DNA of 64,000 bases from Saxidomus purpurata (taxonomy: Eukaryota; Mollusca; Bivalvia; Venerida; Veneridae), in the NCBI GenBank assembly GCA_022818135.1, contig JAFMSR010000015.1:18359132-18423131 (forward strand), read 5' to 3'. The position numbers and the translations under genes were made by a program. Positions within the stretch are counted from its first letter, which is position 1. Every line of letters starts with the position of its first letter. Of the stretch, positions 13,701 to 25,700 are shown one piece after another. Under the pieces are notes generated by a model that saw only the letters and a program-made list of their open reading frames with translations, was not told where the DNA came from and made no database searches.

Positions 13701-16700
13701 TAGATATGATTAAAATTTTAGACTGTATAAATAAAATTTCAGTATCATCAAACATACTTAAATGTTTCTTTTGTCAATATCTTTCTTTTTTTATATTTAG
13801 AATACAACGGTGATCTTAAACATTTTGAAAATGTAAGTACTATTCATCAGTGATGCAAAATTTATATAAAAATGACAATTTACAAATTACAAAAGCCTCA
13901 TTTATTTCATTTGTTTTAGAAAAATAAATTCTAGATGCAATTAATCACTCTCTGCTCTCTTTTATATTTTACTATATATAATTTTCAGGCCTTTTCTTTT
14001 ATTCTTCTTTTTCTCTTCTTTATTTCTTTGCTGACTCTCTTCACCTAGGGCAACTTGACACTGTCCCCCAGACTGGCATAACAAACTTACCTAGTGGTAT
14101 ATATACAAAGTGGTATGTATACAAACATTTCTCACTAGTACATATATTACATGAGAAAATAATTAACACTGATATTTATCATAAGGGAGAATTGACTGTA
14201 TAATTACATCTTACACAACAATGCCAGATTTTTTGCCAAAAACCACTAATTATGCTATTACTACAATCAATGTGAAACAGCATTGCCAATGCAACCTTGT
14301 CTAGAGCTCGATAAACCGTTATCCACTACTCTCATAACTGATTTTTGAGGCCCTTACATCGTTTTATTTTGAAATTTCAAACAATGTACATTATTAACTT
14401 TCCACGCAACAATAGTTTAATTTGTACACCCTGAACAAGAGCACCGCAAAGCGCAGCAATATACGCCCGAAGTGTTGTATCAGAGAATGGGAGCAAAATT
14501 TAGGCTGTTGAAGCCCAACGGACAGGAACAAGAATAAAAATTGAAGTTATATAAAAATCTAAGTCCCCAACAGAAAATCCTAACCTGGTACAAAATGTCA
14601 AAAACACCAAAAATTTGGGGTACCATTCATGTTGTACCAGAAAAGTGGTCTCGGCCCCTTTTCCGTACTGCCAATAATAAAAAGTTACAAAATATGCTAC
14701 TGATAGTAACATAAAAGGGAAGTAATTCAATAAAAAATTAAGCAAACAAAATAGAATCTCCCAAATAAAAACAAGGCACTGTAATCAAGAGCAAATGCAG
14801 AGCAATATCCACACAGTTACAGGGTTACAGAGCGGAAGGGAAACAAAATCATATGACCTTTGACCCCTAAGTATGACCTTGACCTTGAATCCAGCCATCC
14901 GGAACATTGCTTCTGCACGTCGTCTCAGTCTGGTTAACATTTGTGTCGGTTTCTTCGAAATCCTTCAAGGGGTTCAAGAGTTACGAGCGGAAGGGAAACA
15001 AAATCATATGACCTTTGACCGCTAAGTATGACCTTGACCTTGAATCCACCATCCGGAACTTGCTTCTGCACGTCGTCTCAGTCTGGTTACATTTGTGTCA
15101 GGTTTCCTCGAAATCCTTCAAGGGTTGTTAAAGAGTTACAGACAGGAAGGGAAACAAAATCATATGACCTTTGACCGCTAGTATGACCTTGACCTTGAAT
15201 CCCCATCGAACATTGCTTCTGCACGTCGTTCAGTCTGGTTATTTTGTGTCGTTTTTTTACATTTTTTCTTCCGAAATCCTTTAAGGGGTTCACGTTAGAG
15301 GCGGAAGGGAATTGCTAACGGACAGACGGACGGACAGACAGACGGACACCGAGGCGATAACATAATGTCCCTTCGGGCGTATAAAAAGCAAGACAGGACT
15401 TGAAAAGAATAAGAAATACCAATATTACATTATAAATGAGCAATTTTACATATTCATTAGCAATATTGAATATTCATGAGCAATTATTATGGCACTCATT
15501 AACATTTTAATTTTGCTTCAGAAATCTAAGGGAAACAAAACCTTTTTTGTTTGTTTTTCATTTCCGTTCCAAATCAAGAATATTCCCATGAAGAAAAAGC
15601 CAAAACTAGTCTTTACATCGGCAGACAAACAGAAAACCTAAAAGAAACAAATCTTTTGAAAATGGACTTGAAAGCAAATTAAGATTGTATCAGGCCTGCC
15701 CTGCTGTGCAGAAATAGCCTAAAACTTAATTTTGCTATCTAATTTAGTATAAACGGAACTTCTTTTCATCAGATGTGACTATAGATTACTAAATTTTTGC
15801 CAATTACTTAACTTTACTTTAATTTCAAGACACATTTCCACAGAAGTGGGTTAATTACAATTATAATAATTCTTTGAACTGATTTCTTCATTATTTGATT
15901 AAAGAAATTCGACAGGCAAAACACTGCAGTTCTTAAGGCCTGAGGAAACCCAGATGTATGATTTATTGTTTATGCACACTCACAATCACTCTATTGGCTC
16001 TAGAAAGATATTCTTAACCAGTCAAGGGAAGTTACTCTGCTGGCTTCTTAAAGCAGATCCGAATTATGTCACATGTGTATGGGTCCCTATTTGTCGGAAC
16101 TATTATTGATGGCGCAGCACAGTAGCGAAGTGTGAAACATCAAAGGTCACAGGTCCGAATCCAATCAGACACACGTTGTCTACTCTCTGCGGGCAGGTAA
16201 GAACCAGAAACTTGAAAATTAGCTAAGTATAATTTGGAAAAGCTCACAATCTACAATCACTGTCAAATAAAACAACTTAAGTTTGTGAAACTATTTCAGG
16301 ATCGCATCAAACTATCTGAAGCAATGAAACAGTAGACACGCACGTCAGAGAGAGAGGAAGAATGAATCAATCAGCACAATGAAGAAATAAGTGAAATATT
16401 TCAGTTCTTTTCCATGGGTGTTATATACCTGTTAGGTGTCACTGTGAAATGGAATGCAAACAAAACATGACTAGAATAGACTTAAACCCCCAACATCTGG
16501 AACCACTTGAATCATGCATTTCACATGATGACAGAATTTCAAGGGCCAGCACTTATCTTGACATTTTCAGGTTATAAACTGTATACTATAAGTGGAACAT
16601 ATTCAAACTAATTTCAGAATTATTATTATTGTGACTTTTCTTTCTTTCTTGATGTTTTATGCCAATTTCCACTGCATTTCAGTGACATACAAGTTAATTT

Positions 16701-19700
16701 TAAAAAATCTGTGGTTCTGTAAATGATAGAAACATTGAAAAGTAATTCTTACATTTACTTTTGACTGTTTCGAGGTAAAAAGTCCTCTTAAACTCAAATA
16801 CTGATTACGATTACATGGGTTTTTATTTATTTCACTGTGAAAATATATATAGTCATAGTACCGTAGTTACAGTATTGTAGAATGCGATTTAACTCCCACA
16901 GAACTTTATGGATATACATAAGAAAATGTCTCTAAAACAGTTTGAGTGGAAGTTTCTGACCAATCTTTTGACAAGCTATTAAAGTAGCTTTCAAGTTGGT
17001 GTTTCAGCTTGACAAATCGGTTCGAAAGTGTAGGCCTTAACTTCACTCCTATAAGAGTGATCTACCTTCCGTTTTAATTATCTAGTACAGTGAGTTTAGG
17101 ATAATTTGCAGTGACGCATTGGAGGTCCAATTCTACTGGGTAAATACCTCGGCTATTTTCAAGAATAACTAGAGCTATCACTAAATGTGATTAATACCCC
17201 CGAAAGACTGCTTTATAAACTGAGGAAGTTCGTAGTAACAGAATACCTTGCAAAAGAAAACTAAAATAGAGATATTGTTCTTGGCAATAACTTGGTAATT
17301 ACTCAAGATAGAGTTATTGTTCTTGTACACTGCACTTCCTCTTATTGTGCTGAACCATTGTATGAAGTTGTATTGCATTCCAGCCAGTAGTTTTCAAGTT
17401 ATGCTCTGCAACAAGGTAAAGTAAAAATGGGCAATAACTCTGTAATGAGTCAAGATAGAGTTATGGTTCCTGTGCACTGCACTTCCTTTCAATGTACTTG
17501 ACCATTGTTTGAAGTTGTATTGAATTCCAACCAGTAGTTTTCAAGTTATGCTCCGGACAAGGAAAAGTAACAAAGGGCAATAACTCTGTAATTACAGAAG
17601 ATAGCGTTATGGTTCTTGTACACTACACTTCCTCTCATTGTGCTGGACCATTGTGTGAAGTTGTATTGAATTCCAACCAGTACTTTTCAAGTTATGCTCT
17701 GGACAAGGAAAAGTAACAAAGGGCAATAATTCTGTAATGAGTCAAGATGAAGTTATAGTTCTTGTGCACTGCACTTCCTCTCAATGTGCTTGACCATTGT
17801 ATGAAGTTGTATTGAATTCCAACTAGTAGTTTTCAAGTTATGCTCCGGACAAGGAAAATGCAACAGACCACCCGCCCGACCGACCGACCAACCACCTGGT
17901 GACTCCTATATACCCCCAGACTTCGTTTCAGGGGTATCTTTTTAATATACATATGATCTAACTATTGCTGCAATGGTTGAGAACTTTTATTTTTATCATG
18001 TATACCTGTTACATAACTGTCGAACTAGAACTGTCCCCCCCATATATATTCATATAATTAGGCCACATTTAATAAAGTCTTTGTTTGCTGTCTCCCTACC
18101 CTTCTTTTTGATGTTAGGTGGGTAGGTAGGCAATTTGTTTTTTTTATTTGAAAAAAAACACCAACAACAACAGTACTTTATGTGATAGTTTCTTACAGAA
18201 TATATCTTATGTAAAAAATAATACAAATCTGTATTATGATGAATGAATGAAAATGAAACATACAATTGTAAACTATCATCTTCTTTAGTCTGATCCTCAA
18301 ATTTCGATGTTGACATGATAAAAAAATATTTTTTTTAATTTGACCGTCGTAGTCAAAAAAAAATTATTCGGAGCACAGCAGGGTCGATCGGGAGACAGCT
18401 AACAAACCTATTTTTAATTTTAGCCTTATCCTTAGTTATACTTCACTACAGTGATCTCCCTTGTCTGAGAAGTAACACTAAGTACTTAAAACTAACCTTT
18501 CTTGAAGCGGCGATCTCCCTTCGTGATCATCTCAACTTTCTTCTCAAACATAGACACAGCCACTTGTGTTTGTTTCGGATCTTCAGGGGATAGCTGAGAC
18601 GCTACGGCTGGTTGAGGTGGTGGCGGGGCCTCTATTTGTGCTTCTGGAAGAGGTTCTGGCACAGGTTCTTCAGAAGTTGTTTTTAATCCTGATAAAAAAA
18701 AAAGAAGTCTTTTTTTAACATTCTGATACAAAAATAAAGTGCAGGAGTATTTCCATTCCTTAGGTTAAACACATGCATTTACGTTGTACTAAAGTTAATA
18801 TAATTATTGATTCTCTACATAATTCTATGTTCATTAACACAGCACATTTTCAACCATTAATTTTGCCTTTTCAAAGCATATTCAAAATATTATATGGTAA
18901 TGATATGATTATCAATGGTTGCGATCTATTATTAGTAACATGCATTATTATTCTCAGTCATGTAAGATGTCATGCAAAATCAAAACCCTTTATAATGTAA
19001 GCAATCCTGCTGGCGTACAACTCAAAAACTTATACCATCTTTTTCCAATAATTTGGTGAGAGCAGACGTCTGTCTTAATTTCACTGCAGATAACTCTTGC
19101 ACTCCTCTTACTGCACCTACACCAGTTCTCTCCCCTTCTGTTTCATGTGACAGACTCTCTGTTTACAAAAATTGTTCAAAAACAAAACATATAAGCACTG
19201 CATTTACACAACAGTTAGCTGTTACAGGCATGTTACATTACAGGTTAAATTGCATATACAGTGAAACCTTGGTTCAATGGCCAACCTAGGATTCAACAAA
19301 TGATTTTCACTTGAAGAAACTGACTGTTTAATCAAGGTTTAAAAATGGCTGTTTTGAAGCAACTTCAGGTATTGCTAAACCCTTTCCCTCCTTAAGTTCT
19401 AAAATGGACTGTTCCATCTTCCAGTTTAGGCAATTCCATTAATTATTTAAAGGGGTGTTCAGTGAAAATTTACAGACTGAACCGCAAACAGTGCAGATCA
19501 TGATCAGACTGTATGGATGTGGATGCTGATCATGATCTGCACTGGTTGCTACGACAGACTATCACTTGTTGCCAGTGGGGTAATGGTTAAGGAAAGAGGT
19601 TAATTCATCATGGTGACCAATAACACAGGTTTAACTGTATACTCTTACATATGGAACACTAGATATGGGTTTTTGCATGCTTGTATTACTTATTCAAATA

Positions 19701-22700
19701 CTATTAGTCATTAAAATTCCTTCTTTATTGGCCTGATGATTACAGTACTAATTCTAGGTTTATATTACTATTAACTAACATAAAAATATATCTAAGTAAT
19801 GAAAACCCTCGCAAGTCTTTCCTTCAACAAAATGTCAACGAAATGTACAATATATTGCAACTTTTTAATTGGATTATCATTTTCGGAAAATCTTTGGAAT
19901 AAAACAAACTTTTCATTTTCTTGAATCATGAGAGACATTAGTAATTCTGCTGGTTTCTATGGTAACATGTTCTTTGTTGTTGTTTTTTTTTGTTTCAGTC
20001 TACATGAGAAATACACCCACCTTTATATGAGATCACATAATTGTACTTTCAATATTTTCCATTGCCAACAATGTTATTTAACCAGAACCATCCTCCCCTC
20101 TTCCCCTACTATCAATGTCTGACCAACCCCTAAATCATGGCCAAACACCTACACTTCTTCATAAGACAGGTCTTGCCTATTATAATCAATTTCTGTCCCC
20201 CCCCCCCGCAGACAGAAATAATGACGAAAATGCAATTTCCCTGATGCATACTGCAAAAACATTTGGTATGTGCAGACAAATATATGGTGCAGGACTGAAA
20301 CTGTTTTAAATGCTAACATATCACGAGTTACCTTCCATTATTACGTTTAATTAATCCATTACACACGCATCATGCTGAGGGAAAACATGATAAGTGCTGT
20401 CGATGAACAATTATGTTTTCTCTGAATATGTTAATGCATGCTGTACCATGTTAAGTTCTCTTTAAGGGGTAGTACAGGCAATAACAAGAGCTGTCAGTAG
20501 GACAGCATGCTCGACTTTTTTAGTGCTTGCCAATAAAACAAAACTTTGACAGTTAAGGGCACACAAGACTTTAACTAGGAATTTCTAAGTACAAATCAAG
20601 AAAGTTTTTCACAGAGTTATCTTCTTTTGCTTACAGATAGGTCTTACAATGGTAATATCAAAGTAATATCTCAAATGGTTAAGTTAATAAGTGGACAAGA
20701 ATGAAAATTTTAACTGAGTTTCTAAGTCAAAAGGGCCATAATTCAAATAAAATCCTTGACAGAATTACCTTTTCCTGCCCATGTTTGGGAATCATGATGG
20801 TAAACAAGTATTCCAACTTTCAAATTAATATCTCAAACAGTTCAGTCAAAAAGTGGACTGGTACGAAAAACTTAACCAAGATTCTAAGTCGATAATTTTT
20901 AAAAACAAATCCCTGACAGAGTTACCTTCTCTTGCGTACAGAAGGGGGTAATGATGTGAAATAGCATTAAAAGTTTCAAAGCAATATCTCAAAGGGTTAA
21001 GGCAATAAGTGGATTTTACCCATATTCAATGTATTTTCTAAGTCAAAAAGGGGCATAATTCTGTCAAAAACCTTGACAGAGTTATGTCCTCTTGTCTGTT
21101 GATGAAGGTCGTGATGGTAAACAAGTATGGTTAGTTTCAAAGCAATACCTCCAATGGTTTTGAAATAAAGTGAGGTGGTACGAAAAACTTAACCAAGCTC
21201 AATACACTTTCTAAGTCAAAAAAGGGCCATAATTCTGTCAAAAACCTTGACAGAGTTATGTACTCTTGTCTGTAGATGGAGGTTATGATGGTAAACAGTA
21301 TGGTAAGTTTTAAAGCCATACCTCTAATACTTTTGAAATAAAGTGGGGTGGTAAAAACTTAACCAAGGTGTGACGCCAACGCCGACGCCGACGCAGACGC
21401 CGACGCCGACGCCGGGGCGAGTAGGATAGCTCCCCTTTTCATAGAAAAGTCGAGCTAAAAATGAACACAAAATTGTTTTCAAGCACTTTTTGCAAGCCTG
21501 GAAAGACAAGAAGTGTTATGAAAAGTGACTGATCCTCCATGAAAACCATGTCACAAACAAGACCTGACTTTCTGTCAAGGTTATAAATAATTTAAGTATG
21601 CTAAAACCACAAGAAATGAAAACTATGTCCTGCTCAACAACTCATAATACTATTTGTGGATATTTTAACTCACTTGATAAGAATTGTACAAGTATTTTAT
21701 GCCACAAGATAGATTGTACTAATCTTTTCTTATATAGATGAAAAATTTCTTTCAAGGGGAACAACTCCTACGAATTGAGTCCACGACAAGAAAAACATGC
21801 AATTGCAAATGACCCTGGTACTTGACCTAATTCTGGATTGAGAATGTTTTTGAATAAAAATGCCAGGAAACAAGTTTTTTTTGCAAGAAGTTAATGACTA
21901 ACTCAGTTACAAATCGCAAACACTTGACAACCAGCATAAAGTACCGGTAGTTTACATGGACAACAGTTGTTATGCTCTATGGTTCACACACCACATGCAG
22001 CCCCTCCAAACCCCCTCCCCCTTGGATGACAAATCTACCTATCCCCAATCTAGATTCCTATGTCACATTTGTTTTCATATTATTTCCTCATCTTTTATAA
22101 GGAAATCAGCATTCCAGAAAGGCAATAACTAGTGCTCTCTTTATAAACCACATTGCCAACAATTAACATACACTTCTTCACATACTTAAAGTGGGATTAT
22201 AATAAATATATATTTCCACTACCAAATATAGGATCATGCATATTATACTGCCTTTTCATGTGGTATAATAAACCAAAAGCCTTCAAAACATGCATAATTA
22301 TTTCACCAACAAACACTGAACACTTTGTTATTTACATCTTAAAACAAAAACGCAACTGTGGCAAGTTTAAATATGTCCTAAAACATTCAACACTCGATGG
22401 TGAAAATTATTTTTGTAACTACTCTCTCACTCCTACAAATATATTTAAATGAGACATACCAATGCAAACATCATTCTTATTAAACAATGCTAAAATCTGT
22501 TCTCTAATTGACAAAGCACTTAATTGAAACTGGGGTAGGGATATAAAGGGTCACATCGGTACAAGTCTAAGGTACCAAGGTTTAAGAGGTTAAAGGTCAA
22601 ATAATAAGTCCGGGTGATGGGTATCATTCTTCGGCGTATTCAACGTTTAAATCACTGTCTAAAGCATGATATACATACAATGAAGACTTTGACAAGAATT

Positions 22701-25700
22701 AAGTGCTGCGTCTGAGATATAATTATACATTTAACTTTTGACTCTTTGCAGCAAATTCACAAAAAAGGTTTACCTGGGTCTTTTTAAGTCCCTACATAGA
22801 TTTGTATTTTTTTTGTCCATGGTTGCTAGAAATTCGAGGAAAAAACCTTGTTAATCCTCACGTTTTTATGAAATATTTAAATGTATGTATTGGTCTTCTT
22901 TTTCTCTGATATTGCAACTTTGTTTTAGTTTATACTGTTTGAGCTCCGTTGCGAAGAAGGCTTGAAGCTTATCTAGTCACTCTTGCACCCGCTTCCTGGA
23001 AAAGCCAGTACTGGTGTCATATGAGGGGATATGGATGTAACCCCAGTGGGTCTCGAACCCACAATCTCCAAGATGGGTCGCAGACACCTAGACCTTTACA
23101 TCACCACTCTCTTCTTTAAACTATGTATATAGGTTTAAGTTTGCTTAAAGAATGAAAGTTGTATACTCTTAATGCCAAAACTAAGTCTTACAGTACTCTG
23201 TTTTAGTTTTACTGTTTCACACAGAAGCTTTGAAAGCTTCTACGAGATTAATTCTCTAGCTCACTTTTATAGCTTCCTCAGATATACAAACAGTGATATT
23301 CATCTCCTGGTTTCATGCCTCTCTTAACACACGATATATTGTATCAAATAAATGCAAAGAGAGCATATGTTGTGATTTGCTAACAATTGCAGCTTTCATG
23401 CTCATAACATTATAAAACTTTCTAGTTCAGAGTTCAAAGTACTGAAAATTATTAAATTTTGGGCTGACGAAATTTTGCCATTATTTTGTGAATTTAATAT
23501 AACAAAAGGAGAATTCTCCAATCAAAAACTTAGGTGAAATGTATCTTTCAAGACATGAATGGGAATAAATAGAATCACTGCAATTGTCAAAATTTACAGC
23601 AATTTCAAGATGCCTTATTTTATTTTTGTCCAGATTTCAAGCTTTCTTCCTAAATAAAACTTGTCACAGCCTTAACATAGGGAAAAACAGCAAATCTACA
23701 AAAATGCCTGGGAATAACATACATGTTTATGATACATCTGCATCATGCAAAAATGAAAATCTTTCATAATTATATACATACCTGTTTTCTTTAATTGCAC
23801 CTTGCCTATCTGTTGTATAAGTGCGGCTTGGTCCGGGGAAGATTCCTTTGGAATTCTGGGAGGTGATACGGAAGCTGAATTGTGCCCTCTGATTGGTTCT
23901 GAAGGATGGCTGCCCATTGGCTGGGCAGGTGGATCACTTCTTTTCCTTGGAATAGATGAAACAGGTGGGGGTGGAGGAGCAGCGGGCCCCCCAGGTTGAT
24001 GTCTGGGCGACACAGACACCCCTGAATGTGGAAGACTTTGGTTTGAAACATGGTCCATAGGCTGAGGCACATTTCTGAGCATCTGTGGTTGTGGAGGTGG
24101 TGAAGGCGGGGGGAGATCCACGAGCATTTCTGGGGGTGGGGGTGGTAATGGGGGAGAGGGGGCTCTGTTATATTGTAAGGCTGTAGCCGCATAGTTTTCC
24201 CTCACATTTACTGGAGGTGGTGGCGCCGGAAGCAAATAATCGTCGGGGTGACACGGCACAGATTTACTCCGCTGTGATAACTTTTGAGTTTTATGCGGGG
24301 AGCCTGGTGTGTTTGACTGATGAACACTTCTTTGAATAAATAAATGTCTTTGCATTTTTGGGCTCTCTGGATACTGTGGTTGTGGGGCTGCCACCCTATG
24401 ACCTTGACCTGGGTGACCGGGAGGTACAGGAGGTGGCGGACTGCAAGGTGGCGGTCTATGTGACTGTGGATGAAATGCTGACTCGTGTTTCCCATAATTC
24501 ATCACTGGACTTCCTCTACCTTGGTCATACTGATAGTTTGTAAGATTAGGCACATTTTGTTGATTGTGTCCATTTTGTGTACTACTTGGAATATTTTGAT
24601 TCACATTTTGGTCACTAGCACGATATAATTTCGGTGATAAAGGCGCAGCACCATAAGAAAATGGCTGACCTCCTGGACTCTGTGACTCATGTCCATCTTT
24701 TGACCTTAACACTGGGGAACCATGTGCTGTATGTCTTGGTGACTGGTTCCCATTGATTTGTTGATGTGGATGATAACCAGCATGATGTGCTGGGGAACCA
24801 TGCCCCGTGTGTACAGGTGACTGGCTCCCGTAACTTTGTTGCTGATGATGATAGCCATGCTGATGAGCTGGGGAACCATGAGCCACATGTACTGGTGACT
24901 GGTTCCCATAATTCTGTGGTTGTTGATGATAGCCATGCTGATGATGGTCATGGTGCTCCTGAACATGGATTTCCTCATATGTACCAGCCTGAAAAACAGA
25001 ATGCTCAAACATAAAATGTGTTTATTAAAGTCCCAGGATCACTTTGAATTTTCTGAAATAGAAAAATACATTTACTGATAGGATAATAACAGAAACATGT
25101 TCTATTCACTCGTAAACAATGTTTACATATGCCTTTCTTTCTTATTTAAGCCTTTCTTATTTTTTACAATAATAATGGAAAAAAAAGCTGCACTTTATTT
25201 CTAACATGTACTTATCCATTTAAAAAGCTAAGTTAGGAGTGTTTTTGGTACATTCCACCTTTAAGACATCTTTCTTGATAAAACAAAGGCTACTTGTAAT
25301 TATGCTCCAGGGACTTTAACTGAATACTCAGGGCTGAATGTATCTGGTAAATCTTACAGCTTACAAATTGATTTTTTTTTTGTAATTTGTAAAACAATCT
25401 TATTTGCAATAACACCAACCACTTTCTTTATTGTACATAAACAGCCTGAATATTGGTAAATACTGGTACTTTGAACGAGAGCCATCAGTGATAAGTGAAA
25501 TCACCACTTATACCGTCTGGGCGATAAAATGAGTTCCGGGAGGGCACATAACTCCACTAAAATCAATGACGGTTTCACTTCACGCAGACACTTTAAGCTG
25601 ATCTGGATGGGAATTGGTTACAAAGTTCATTATATGCTTATTGCACAGCAAGACTCATTAACACATTAACAGATTAACTTGACTACTGGGCCATTACTAA

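Larger units (their letters stand above)
8395..18496 (-). other. 10-kb intron rich in repeats
   Basis: Contains a 22-bp minisatellite (8615-8680), GACA/GATG-rich sequence (8998-9048), a degenerate TATGTACCTAA array (9120-9350), degenerate GTGACCTTGACC repeats (11340-11880), two pearl-like elements (14434-15387, 17167-17940) and a tRNA-like SINE remnant near 16111-16170. Small exons could have been missed here. Confidence 0.5.
19159..23781 (-). other. 4.6-kb intron with repeats
   Basis: Holds a MITE-like element (19377-19601), a pearl-like element (20483-21460) and a family A SINE (22951-23112). The region 21470-22940 shows nothing recognisable. Confidence 0.5.

Noticed and set aside
14097..14160. 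GTAAGTTT donor on the minus strand near 14092
   Set aside because: The upstream sequence is low-complexity TATAC repeats with no plausible exon.
23802..25014. Other open frames on both strands over exon 15
   Set aside because: Overlapping shadows of the GC-rich, repeat-containing coding exon; only the 438-codon frame has matching splice phases.
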